Shown in pieces: positions 1-6,152 of a stretch of 8,075 bases of DNA (positions within the stretch are counted from its first letter, which is position 1; the number at the start of each line of letters is the position of its first letter). The translations under genes were made by a program, and so were the position numbers. Source of the DNA: Hyphomicrobiales bacterium (lineage in GTDB: Bacteria > Pseudomonadota > Alphaproteobacteria > Rhizobiales > Xanthobacteraceae); contig JACQDO010000285.1 in assembly GCA_016201085.1 (NCBI GenBank), forward strand, positions 1-8,075, given 5' to 3'. A model generated the notes under the pieces. The model was not told the DNA's origin. It made no database searches and saw nothing but the letters and a program-made list of their open reading frames with translations.

Positions 1-780
1 ACGCTCAAGCTCGACTTTGTCGAGATCAAGCCGATGCACAAGGCGTTCAAGCCGATGGTGCGCGAGCACGCCTTTGACGTGAGCGAAATGGCGCTGGTCA
101 CGTTCTTCCAGGCGAAGGCCTACAACAAGGGTCTCAAGCTGCTGCCGGCCGCCATGCTCGGCCGCTTTCAGCATGGCACCTTTCTGTATAACGCCGAGCG
201 CGGTAAGTTGGCGCCCGCCGATCTTGCCGGCCGTCGCATCGGCGTGCGCTCCTGGAGCCAGACCACCGGCGCCTGGATCCGCGGCATCGTCGCCAACGAC
301 TATGGCGTCGACATGAGCCGGGTGCAGTGGGTGACCTTCGAGGATGCCCATGTCGCCGAGGCCAAGGACCCGCCCGGCGTGATCCGCGCTGCGAGCGATC
401 GGGACATCACCCAGATGCTGATCGACGGCGAACTCGATGCCGCGATCTACGGCGCCGAACTGCCGAAGGACGCGCGGCTTAAGAGCGTCATCGAGGACCC
501 CGACGCCGCGGCGCGCGCCTGGTACGGCAAGCACGGCCTGGTGCCGGTCAATCATATGGTGGTGGTGACGGACGAGTTTGCGCGCGCCAACCCTGCCGCG
601 GTGGCCGAGCTCTACCGCATGCTGGAGGCGGGCAAGCAGGCGGCGCCGCCGGCGGAAGGCCAGATCGACACGGTGCCGTTCGGCCGCGAGGCCAACCGGC
701 GCTGCCTGGAGCTGCTCATCTCCTATTGTGTCCAGCAGAGCCTGATCCCGCGCCGGCTGGAGGTCGACGAGCTGTGGTAG
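1..780 (+). CDS. 4,5-dihydroxyphthalate decarboxylase-like protein (5' end outside window)
   Basis: The reading frame is open from the first base, so the true start lies upstream; 259 codons are visible and end in TAG. Family members are usually a little over 300 residues, so the N-terminal lobe is partly missing. Visible landmarks are an early FDVSEMALVTF stretch, then DLAGRRIGVRSWSQTTGAW, RGIVANDYGVDMSRVQW, a central DAAIYG segment and VNHMVVVTDEFARANP near the C-terminus. This order is typical of proteins related to 4,5-dihydroxyphthalate decarboxylase, which share a two-lobed fold with periplasmic binding proteins. The characterised enzyme decarboxylates 4,5-dihydroxyphthalate to protocatechuate, but many relatives carry the name without proof of activity. 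No signal peptide can be judged because the start is absent. It could instead be an NMT1/THI5-like solute receptor. A Bug receptor gene follows after 111 bases, which fits a catabolic neighbourhood. The family call is fairly sure; the substrate is unknown. Confidence 0.75.
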   Translation, partial: TLKLDFVEIKPMHKAFKPMVREHAFDVSEMALVTFFQAKAYNKGLKLLPAAMLGRFQHGTFLYNAERGKLAPADLAGRRIGVRSWSQTTGAWIRGIVANDYGVDMSRVQWVTFEDAHVAEAKDPPGVIRAASDRDITQMLIDGELDAAIYGAELPKDARLKSVIEDPDAAARAWYGKHGLVPVNHMVVVTDEFARANPAAVAELYRMLEAGKQAAPPAEGQIDTVPFGREANRRCLELLISYCVQQSLIPRRLEVDELW

Positions 781-891
781 CCGGCTGCGCGCGCGGTAGC
801 TTGGCTAATCTACACGGCGCGGTTACATTCCAAGTTTCCAACGGACAGAGATGACCAAAAGAAGTTCATCGGTCTTTTTCGGGAGCACATA

Positions 892-1860
892 ATGTCGTTT
901 CGCAGGCTATGCCGCGCTGCCGTGCCAGCACTCCTGATCGCCGCAACCGCGTCGGCGAACGCGCAGCAATATCCAACCCGGGCCATTCGCGTGATCAGCC
1001 CCTATCCGGCCGGAAGCGCCTCGGACACCGTCACCCGCGTGGTCATGGACCAAGTCGCGCAGAAGATCGGCCAGCCAGTGGTGATCGAGATGCGGCCCGG
1101 TGCCGGTGGCAGCATCGGCTTTGGTGCGGTCGCCAAGTCGGAGCCGGACGGCTACACGGTAGCGACCAGCTCGTCGTCGATGGCGACCGAGAGCGTGCTG
1201 CACAAGACCCTGCCGTACGATCCGGTCAAAGACTTCGTTCATGTGGTCCTGCTCGGGACGTCGCCGAATATTCTGGTTGCCTCCGCCAAAAGCGGGTTCA
1301 AGACCGCGGCCGATCTGGTCGCCGCCGCCAAGGCGAAACCTGGGTCGTTGACGTTCGCATCCGCCGGCATCGGCTCCTCGTCGCACATGGCGGCCGAGCG
1401 TTTCCGTTTGGCCGCTAAAATCGACGTCCGCCATATCCCGTTCAAGGAAGGCGGCCTGATGCAGGTGATGGCGGGCAATATCGATTTCTACTTCATCCCG
1501 CTGGCGGCGGCGGCTTCCGCGCTCAAGAACGACAACCTGGTCGTATTGGCGATCAGTTCGCCGAAACGCTTGGCGCTCCTGCCAAACGTGCCGTCGGTCA
1601 CCGAGCTCGGCTACCCCGACGCCGTCTTCCGCTTCTGGAATGGTATATCGGCGCCGGCCAAGACGCCGCGCGAAGCCGTCAACAAGCTGCATGACGTCGC
1701 CAACGAGGTGCTGAAGGACCCGGTGTTGCAGGAAAGGCTCGCCAAGCTCGGCGTCGAACCGGCGCAGATGAGCGTCGAGGAATTCGACAAGTTCTTCAAA
1801 GACGATCTTGCCGCCACGGTGGAGCTCGCCAAGCAAGCCGGTCTTAAGCCGATCGATTAA
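892..1860 (+). CDS. TTT-family (Bug) periplasmic solute-binding protein
   Basis: This 322-residue protein has the usual length of Bug receptors, the extracytoplasmic component of tripartite tricarboxylate transporters. A Sec signal peptide is visible: basic MSFRRLCR, a hydrophobic stretch at about residues 9-22, and a likely cleavage after ANA (residue 24). The mature protein starts QQYPTRAIRVI and continues with the ligand-loop motif SPYPAGSASD (Asp45), GAGGSIGFGAVAKSEPDGYT and LPYDPVKDF, all in family order. The start is supported by GGGAG at 881-885, six bases before the ATG. Known members bind carboxylates or small aromatic acids in the periplasm; the ligand cannot be predicted here. No membrane subunits (TctA/TctB) are visible in the window, so it may be one of the many orphan Bug receptors or work with a transporter encoded elsewhere. 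The M24 hydrolase gene follows after 85 bases on the same strand and may be co-transcribed. Confidence 0.93.
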   Translation: MSFRRLCRAAVPALLIAATASANAQQYPTRAIRVISPYPAGSASDTVTRVVMDQVAQKIGQPVVIEMRPGAGGSIGFGAVAKSEPDGYTVATSSSSMATESVLHKTLPYDPVKDFVHVVLLGTSPNILVASAKSGFKTAADLVAAAKAKPGSLTFASAGIGSSSHMAAERFRLAAKIDVRHIPFKEGGLMQVMAGNIDFYFIPLAAAASALKNDNLVVLAISSPKRLALLPNVPSVTELGYPDAVFRFWNGISAPAKTPREAVNKLHDVANEVLKDPVLQERLAKLGVEPAQMSVEEFDKFFKDDLAATVELAKQAGLKPID

Positions 1861-1945
1861 ACTGCGACAGCACCGGCCCGCCCACCAAATTCGATTTGCC
1901 GCTCTCGCTAGGCGCGGTCGTTTAAAACGTTAGGAACCCCTCACA

Positions 1946-3250
1946 ATGGCCATCACTCCGCCCCGCATCGGCCCGCAGCCGTGGGAAGTCGTGCGCAGCA
2001 AGCTCGACCAGTCGCTGCCCTTCGCCAATATGCGCGACACGCCCTATTACCGCGATGCCGTATGGGAGCAGTTCTCCAAGGCCGAATACGAGCGCCGCTA
2101 TCGCGCCTTGCGCGACAAGATGCGCGAGCAAAAACTCGACGTCGTCATCGTCCCGGGCGGGCCCAGCCACTGGAGTTTCGGCGGCGGCATGCTGTGGCTG
2201 ACCGGCCACTGGGAATGGCATGCGCTTTCAAGCTACGTGCTGGTGCCGCTCGAAGGCGAGCCGACCTTGATCTATTCCATGGGCGGCACGCATGCCGAAG
2301 CGGTGCGCCGGCAGGTCGAGGTAGCGGTCAAGGACGTGCGCCACAGCCGCAATGGGCGCTACGCCGATATCATGGTCGAGCGCATCCGCGAGCTCAAACT
2401 CGAGCGCGGCCGCATCGGTCTGATGGAGATCGATCCGCGTCATTCCGACTATCTGCCGGTCAATCAGTACAACGTGCTGCGCGAGAATCTGCCGGACGCC
2501 GAGCTGATCTTCACCTCAGGCTTCTTGCACGAGCTGCTGTCGATCCACAGCGCCGAGGAGCTCGACTGCGTGCGCAAGGCCGGCGTGCTGTGCAAGAACG
2601 CCATGGAGGCGATGATGGCGCGCGCTCGTCCGGGCGTGAAAGAGTACGAGCTGCGCGCGGCGGCGGGCGCCGCCATCATGGACGGCGGCGGCGATATCGA
2701 TTTCCTCATCATCGGCTCGACGCCGATGGCCAACCCGTCGATGATTTTCGGCAACCCGCGCCCTTCCGGCCGCGTGCTGCAAAAAGGCGACATCATCAAT
2801 ATGGAGCTGGCCGCCGGCTATCGCGGCTACACGGCGCAGATTGGCTCGCCCATCTGCGTGGGCGAACCAAATGAAATGGTGAAGAAGTTCTGGAACGACA
2901 TCACGCTGCCTGGCTACCGGCGCATCGTTGCCGAGATCGCGCCGGGCAAGCCAGTGGAAGCCATGCGCACCGCCAGCAAATTCTTCCGTGACAATGGCTA
3001 CCAGTCGCGGCCGACCCAGTGCCACGGCATCGACCTCGTCACCGACAAGCCGCACGTCGTCGCCGAGCACGTATCGGCGGAAGCCTTTGAGCAGGTGTTG
3101 AAACCCGGCATGGTGATCATGGCCGAACCCAATCCGATCACGCCGGACGGGCTGTTCGGCATTTTCCTCGGCCACACCTTCATCGTCACCGACAGCGGGC
3201 ACGAGGTCTGCGACGACTTCCCGCTGGAGATCGCGGTGGCGCGGGGCTGA
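1946..3250 (+). CDS. M24-family (creatinase/Xaa-Pro peptidase-like) hydrolase with altered metal site
   Basis: The protein is 434 residues. It has a creatinase-type N-terminal domain (about 45-195) and a pita-bread C-terminal domain (about 205-425) that begins SAEELDCVRKAG and includes the GD-II motif, QCHGIDL and LKPGMVIMAEP. In metal-dependent M24 enzymes five residues (Asp, Asp, His, Glu, Glu) hold two metals. Aligned by eye, the matching positions are Glu287, Gln298, His360, Glu394 and Gly409. His and one Glu are kept, the first Asp is replaced by Glu, and two ligands are lost. The conserved His normally found before the GD motif is also not seen. This resembles metal-free relatives such as creatinase more than a true Xaa-Pro aminopeptidase, so a small amide or C-N substrate is more likely than a peptide; this is inference. 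AGGAA lies nine bases before the ATG. No signal peptide is seen, so it is cytoplasmic. Confidence 0.85.
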   Translation: MAITPPRIGPQPWEVVRSKLDQSLPFANMRDTPYYRDAVWEQFSKAEYERRYRALRDKMREQKLDVVIVPGGPSHWSFGGGMLWLTGHWEWHALSSYVLVPLEGEPTLIYSMGGTHAEAVRRQVEVAVKDVRHSRNGRYADIMVERIRELKLERGRIGLMEIDPRHSDYLPVNQYNVLRENLPDAELIFTSGFLHELLSIHSAEELDCVRKAGVLCKNAMEAMMARARPGVKEYELRAAAGAAIMDGGGDIDFLIIGSTPMANPSMIFGNPRPSGRVLQKGDIINMELAAGYRGYTAQIGSPICVGEPNEMVKKFWNDITLPGYRRIVAEIAPGKPVEAMRTASKFFRDNGYQSRPTQCHGIDLVTDKPHVVAEHVSAEAFEQVLKPGMVIMAEPNPITPDGLFGIFLGHTFIVTDSGHEVCDDFPLEIAVARG

Positions 3251-3620
3251 CTTGCGCCGCGCGGGAGTCTGGAGCGCGATGGGTCGTTCACGCGATGGGA
3301 TTTTGGCTGAGACGGATCCCCAAAAGCCATAACGGGCAGACCGTCGTCCGCCCGTCACAAGCTCTCGGATCCATTTCCGGGCCGCACGCGTGAGCGCGCA
3401 ACACGGTACCCAGTAACTGAGAGCCAGGGCCGGCAAACATGGACCACGACTGCTGCAAGCAGCAGCCACGTTCCATGCCCGCTCCGGTCATGGCGGCCAT
3501 CCGTGTCCGGCGTGAGCCGAAGATGGGTGACCTGAAGTGAATGCTACGCGGCTGCATTGACGGCGCAAGGGCGAAGACAACGCGGTTGATAACATTGGGG
3601 ATGAAATGTGATGCTTGGCA
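3251..3620. other. Convergent intergenic gap with small palindromes, no convincing gene
   Basis: This stretch separates two convergent genes. Open frames on both strands cross it, but none has a recognisable domain or a good ribosome site. Several dyads are visible: TTTTGG (3301-3306) with CCAAAA (3320-3325); ACGGGC (3332-3337) with GCCCGT (3350-3355), extended by GAC/GTC around a CGTC loop; CTGCTGCAAGCAGCAG at 3450-3465; and ATGGCGGCCAT near 3489. A CGCGATGGG direct repeat lies at 3275-3283 and 3291-3299. None is followed by a clear T-run, so they look more like REP-type extragenic palindromes than classical terminators. Confidence 0.5.
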
Positions 3621-3623
3621 TCA
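3609..3623 (-). terminator. Possible weak 3' hairpin of the cupin gene
   Basis: TGATGC and GCATCA form a perfect 6-bp stem around a three-base loop, and the stem includes the cupin stop codon. Read on the minus strand the following bases are CATTTCATCC, only weakly T-rich. It may stabilise the mRNA end or help termination. The evidence is weak. Confidence 0.25.
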
Positions 3624-4097
3624 TCCCAAAATCGTGCCCTTGCCGCGCCCGTCCTTGCTCTGCTCGATCATCACCGTGTCGTGCTTGAGCGCGAGCTGTT
3701 TTGTCAGCTCGGCGTTCATCAGCTGCTCCTGGCTGAGCGCATGCATGGCGGCGAACATGCCTTCGGTGCCGGCCGGGCTGTAGATCATCAGCATGCGAAC
3801 GCCGTCCTTCGCGGTGACCCGATGCGGCACACCGGGCGGGATGTGCACGCATGAGCCTTTGCCGGCGTGGAACAGCTCGTCGCCGACCTGGAAATCGGCG
3901 CTGCCGTCGAACACGTAGAACGTCTCGTAGGCCTTGATGTGGTAATGCGCGCGCGACTGGAAGCCGGGCTTGCAGTTTTCCTCCACCACCTCGAAGGTCT
4001 GGCCGGTGTCGGCGCCGGTGATCTTGACGATCACCTCATTGGCCTTGGCGTAGATGTTGCCGGCGCCCGGCGGCGAATGCTTGCCCTTGGCTGACAT
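3621..4097 (-). CDS. Small single-domain cupin protein
   Basis: The frame is open back to 4220, but the ATG at 4097 is chosen because AGGGAG (minus strand, 4108-4103) lies five bases upstream and the cupin-like sequence begins only after it. The product is 158 residues. Cupin motif 1 is at residues 51-72: His51, His53 and Glu58, then Gly72. Motif 2 is at about 79-92: GKGSCVHIPPGVPH with His92. These four residues form the usual cupin metal site, so a bound metal is likely. The C-terminal tail (about 113-158) is helical and charged and is not part of the barrel. Small cupins act as dioxygenases, isomerases, decarboxylases or binding proteins, and nothing here decides between these. It is transcribed away from the amidase gene and converges on the M24 gene, so it is not in either operon. 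Cytoplasmic; no signal peptide. Confidence 0.88.
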   Translation of the reverse strand: MSAKGKHSPPGAGNIYAKANEVIVKITGADTGQTFEVVEENCKPGFQSRAHYHIKAYETFYVFDGSADFQVGDELFHAGKGSCVHIPPGVPHRVTAKDGVRMLMIYSPAGTEGMFAAMHALSQEQLMNAELTKQLALKHDTVMIEQSKDGRGKGTILG

Positions 4098-4190
4098 GTT
4101 GGCTCCCTGGCGGCCGTTGTCTCTGCGCGGCTTGCCAATAACACTAGCGTGCCGCGCGCTGCATTGCAGCACAGAACAAGCCTGGGCCTC

Positions 4191-4219
4191 TTGACAATAT
4201 TCCCATAGGACTATATACA
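4191..4219 (+). promoter_or_regulatory. Candidate sigma70-type promoter in an AT-rich island
   Basis: TTGACA (4191-4196), a perfect -35 match, is followed after 17 bases by TATACA (4214-4219), a fair -10 match. It sits in a short AT-rich patch (about 4191-4230) between very GC-rich blocks. The same patch read on the minus strand holds a weaker TTGTTT/AATATT pair with 17-base spacing that could serve the cupin gene. The outer ends TTG...CAA make a loose dyad, so a regulator may bind here. On the plus strand it would drive the amidase with a leader of roughly 360 bases. Confidence 0.5.
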
Positions 4220-4229
4220 AACAACGTTT

Positions 4230-4586
4230 ATGCCCGCACCGGGGCGGCGTCTCGAGCGCCGGCTCGATGCGGGCCGGTGGCCAAGGTGGAGCGCCGGGAG
4301 GCGCTGCGCCCTACGTCACTGGGCGCGCACGCCCCGTAAGCGGTCTCCCCTGGTAACAGGGACCAGGCCGTGGGCGTGCAGGCGGGCCGATCGCAAGGCT
4401 CGCCTAAAGGGGCCTCGCAAGCCTCTGGCGCCTCCCGCCGCTCCACCGGCCCCCGTCGCGGGGGCTGCGCCCCGCTGGGAGGCGGGGCGGCGTGGCATAG
4501 CTCGGGCGCATGCGCGCCGCGAGAACGCGGGTGCTTGCGCGCCTGCGCGGAATAACGGAAATGTGGGACGAACAAGGGGTTCGCTC
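4230..4586. other. GC-rich, hairpin-rich leader or dispersed repeat upstream of the amidase
   Basis: About 360 bases with no supportable gene. An open frame runs through it in phase with the amidase, but its translation is low-complexity Arg/Ala/Pro text typical of non-coding high-GC DNA. Perfect stems are visible: AGCGCC/GGCGCT around GGGA (4290-4305); CCCTG/CAGGG around GTAA (4348-4361), which competes with CCTGGT/ACCAGG (4349-4367); GCCCCCG/CGGGGGC around TCG (4449-4465); and GCCCCGC/GCGGGGC around TGGGAG (4469-4488). GGGAGGCG occurs at 4296 and again at 4477. It may be a structured 5' leader or a copy of a genome-wide intergenic repeat. Confidence 0.5.
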
Positions 4587-5906
4587 ATGACGATACCGTC
4601 GGCCCACGACCGGCTCGAGGCGGCGCTGGCGCACATAGACGATGTGAGCGGCGAGGGCGCCCGCACCTGCCTCACGGTCTATCGCGAAGCCGCGCACGCG
4701 GCCGCTACGGCCGCCGATGCGCGCCATCGCGCCGGCATTTCGCTGGGGCCGCTCGACGGCGCGATCGTGTCCATCAAGGATCTGTTCGACGTCGCCGGCG
4801 AGGTGACCCGCGCCGGCTCGAAGGTATTGGCCGAAGAGGGCAAGCCGGCCGAGCGCGATGCGCCGGTGGTTCGCCGGCTGCGCGCCGGCGGCGCCATCGT
4901 CATCGCCAAGACCAACATGACCGAGTTCGCCTTTTCCGGCGTCGGCATGAATCCGCATTACGGCACGCCCGGCAATCCGGCCGACCGCGCGCGCATTCCG
5001 GGCGGCTCCACCTCGGGCGGCGCGGTGGCGGTGGCCGATGGCATGTGCGAGATTGCCATCGGCAGCGACACCGGCGGTTCCACCCGCATTCCCAGCGCGC
5101 TGTGCGGGCTGGTCGGCTTCAAGCCGAGCCGCCAGCGCATTTCCATTGCCGGCGTGTTTCCGCTCGCCGCCAGCATCGACTCGGTCGGTCCCATCGCGCG
5201 CAGTGTCGCCGACATCGCCAAAGCCGATGCGGTGATGGCGGGCGAAGATTATGCACCGCTCGAGCCGGCTCCGCTCGCCGGTCTGCGCATCGGCATCGCG
5301 CAGGGCGGGCCGCTGGAAAATCTCGACGAGACGGTGGCCAAACGTTTCCCCGCCGCCATCGACCGGCTGGAGCAGGCCGGCTGCCGGCTATCGAACGAGA
5401 AACTGGCGCCGCTCGACGGCCAGGCGCGCGTCAATGCGCGCGGCGGCGTACAGCCGGTGGAAGCCTTCGCCCTGCATCGGGATCGCTTGGATAGGCGTGG
5501 GCTGGACATCGATGCGAACGTGCGCGGACGGCTGGAGCGGGCACGTGGCATCGGCGCCGCCGACTTTATCGACATGATCAACGAACGCGCCGCGCTGATC
5601 GCGGCGATGGATGCGCGGCTCGCCGATATCGACGTATTGGCGCTGCCGACCACGCCGATGGTGGCGCCGACCATCGCGGAGATGACGGCGCCGGATGTGT
5701 TCGCGCGCAAGAACGCCATGCTGCTGCGCAACACATCGATCGCCAATTTCTTCGATCTTTGCGCCATCTCGCTGCCGCTGCCGCGCGAGGGCGGCCTGCC
5801 GACCGGGCTGATGCTGTTTGCACGTAATGGCCACGACCGGCGGCTGTTTCGCATCGCGGCGGCGGTCGAGCGGTTATTGGCGCTTGAGCGGTCATTACGC
5901 TGTTGA
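4587..5906 (+). CDS. Amidase-signature family hydrolase
   Basis: The product is 439 residues and belongs to the amidase-signature family (GatA, malonamidase, urea amidolyase-type hydrolases). The Ser-cisSer-Lys triad is intact: Lys64 in SIKDLFD, Ser141 in PGGSTSGGA and Ser165 in GSDTGGSTRIPSA. The 24-residue gap between the two serines is the family's usual spacing. The length is shorter than GatA and nearer to small stand-alone amidases, so it probably cleaves a small-molecule amide. The substrate is not readable. The frame is open upstream to 4230, but ATG 4587 is chosen because AAGGGG (4574-4579) lies seven bases before it and homology-like sequence starts only there. No signal peptide, so cytoplasmic. 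The stop codon lies inside a regulatory-looking dyad, leaving no room for a terminator. Codon use is high-GC like the upstream genes and unlike the chemoreceptor that follows. Confidence 0.93.
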   Translation: MTIPSAHDRLEAALAHIDDVSGEGARTCLTVYREAAHAAATAADARHRAGISLGPLDGAIVSIKDLFDVAGEVTRAGSKVLAEEGKPAERDAPVVRRLRAGGAIVIAKTNMTEFAFSGVGMNPHYGTPGNPADRARIPGGSTSGGAVAVADGMCEIAIGSDTGGSTRIPSALCGLVGFKPSRQRISIAGVFPLAASIDSVGPIARSVADIAKADAVMAGEDYAPLEPAPLAGLRIGIAQGGPLENLDETVAKRFPAAIDRLEQAGCRLSNEKLAPLDGQARVNARGGVQPVEAFALHRDRLDRRGLDIDANVRGRLERARGIGAADFIDMINERAALIAAMDARLADIDVLALPTTPMVAPTIAEMTAPDVFARKNAMLLRNTSIANFFDLCAISLPLPREGGLPTGLMLFARNGHDRRLFRIAAAVERLLALERSLRC

Positions 5907-5932
5907 CGGAATTGTTGTCAACGTCAAACAAT
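5903..5932. promoter_or_regulatory. Dyad operator-like site, copy 1
   Basis: ATTGTT (5911-5916) and AACAAT (5927-5932) form a perfect inverted repeat with a ten-base centre that contains TCAACG. The whole 30-base block starting TTGACG matches the block at 7692-7721: in a gapped alignment 26 of 31 columns are identical. TTGT...ACAA-type dyads are common targets of GntR-family and similar dimeric regulators; that link is inference. The block overlaps the amidase stop codon. Confidence 0.55.
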
Positions 5933-5950
5933 ATAGCCGTGGTTGCTGCC

Positions 5951-5969
5951 GCCGTTCGACAGGAACGGC
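5951..5969 (+). other. Hairpin downstream of dyad copy 1
   Basis: GCCGTTC (5951-5957) and GAACGGC (5963-5969) form a perfect 7-bp stem with a GACAG loop, starting 18 bases after the dyad. The same arrangement, with a related stem, follows the second dyad copy at 7738-7757. No T-run follows, so it is not an obvious terminator. Confidence 0.5.
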
Positions 5970-6005
5970 CGGGGACGGGCCGTCGCCGAGCAGGGAGGGG
6001 CGTCA

Positions 6006-6152
6006 ATGAACGTTCTTTGTATCATGCTTCGAGAGCGGTATAAAATCACAGAGGTAATTACCCCCGACGATCTAACCCCCGCGCACGATCAACAAATTTC
6101 AGGAGAGGTTGATCGTAAGATAGATCGAGCCAACTTCGGGTTAAGGTCATGA
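6006..6152 (+). CDS. 48-codon ORF coupled to the chemoreceptor gene
   Basis: The frame encodes a 48-residue, mostly hydrophilic peptide starting [14 protein letters not shown]. The start is supported by a strong GGGAGGGG (5993-6000) five bases before the ATG, and the stop overlaps the chemoreceptor start as ATGA (6149-6152), a classical coupling arrangement. I recognise no domain. It may be a real small protein or a leader whose translation feeds the MCP gene, whose own ribosome site is weak. Alternatively, the ribosome site and ATG may be left over from a gene that once followed the upstream dyad leader, with foreign low-GC DNA now joined to its start. The GC content drops right after this start codon, which favours that reading. 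Whether the peptide is made is uncertain. Confidence 0.4.
   Translation: MNVLCIMLRERYKITEVITPDDLTPAHDQQISGEVDRKIDRANFGLRS
6017..6044 (+). promoter_or_regulatory. Candidate promoter for the chemoreceptor gene
   Basis: TATAAA (6039-6044) matches the -10 consensus at five of six positions. TTGTAT (6017-6022), 16 bases upstream, is a weak -35. Transcription from here would start near 6050 and give a leader of roughly 100 bases that includes the 6085-6116 hairpin. Confidence 0.35.
6085..6116 (+). promoter_or_regulatory. Hairpin presenting a Shine-Dalgarno-like loop
   Basis: ACGATCAAC (6085-6093) and GTTGATCGT (6108-6116) form a perfect 9-bp stem. The 14-base loop ends in AGGAGAG, the strongest Shine-Dalgarno-like sequence near the chemoreceptor start, although it lies over 40 bases before that ATG. 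No usable start codon follows it at a normal distance: the adjacent TTG opens only a four-codon frame. It may be a ribosome standby site, an RNA-binding-protein target, or chance. Confidence 0.4.

Noticed and set aside
907..1836. Long 309-residue minus-strand frame opposite the Bug gene
   Set aside because: It is an antisense shadow of a high-GC gene, with no domain and an Arg/Gly/His-rich composition.
2516..3469. 317-residue minus-strand frame opposite the M24 gene
   Set aside because: It is antisense to a well-recognised protein, has no domain and has shadow-like composition.
3288..3557. 89-residue minus-strand frame in the convergent gap
   Set aside because: It has no recognisable domain and crosses several palindromes; it more likely reflects repeat-like intergenic DNA.
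4098..4220. Cupin gene extended to a start at 4220
   Set aside because: The extension lacks cupin-like sequence and an obvious ribosome site, whereas AGGGAG precedes the ATG at 4097.
4230..4586. Amidase read as a 558-residue protein starting at ATG 4230
   Set aside because: The extra 119 residues are Arg/Ala/Pro-rich low-complexity text crossing many hairpins; a good ribosome site and family-like sequence begin at 4587.
4230..4586. tRNA or CRISPR array in the hairpin-rich block
   Set aside because: No cloverleaf with the conserved T-loop sequence was found, and there are no regularly spaced repeats.
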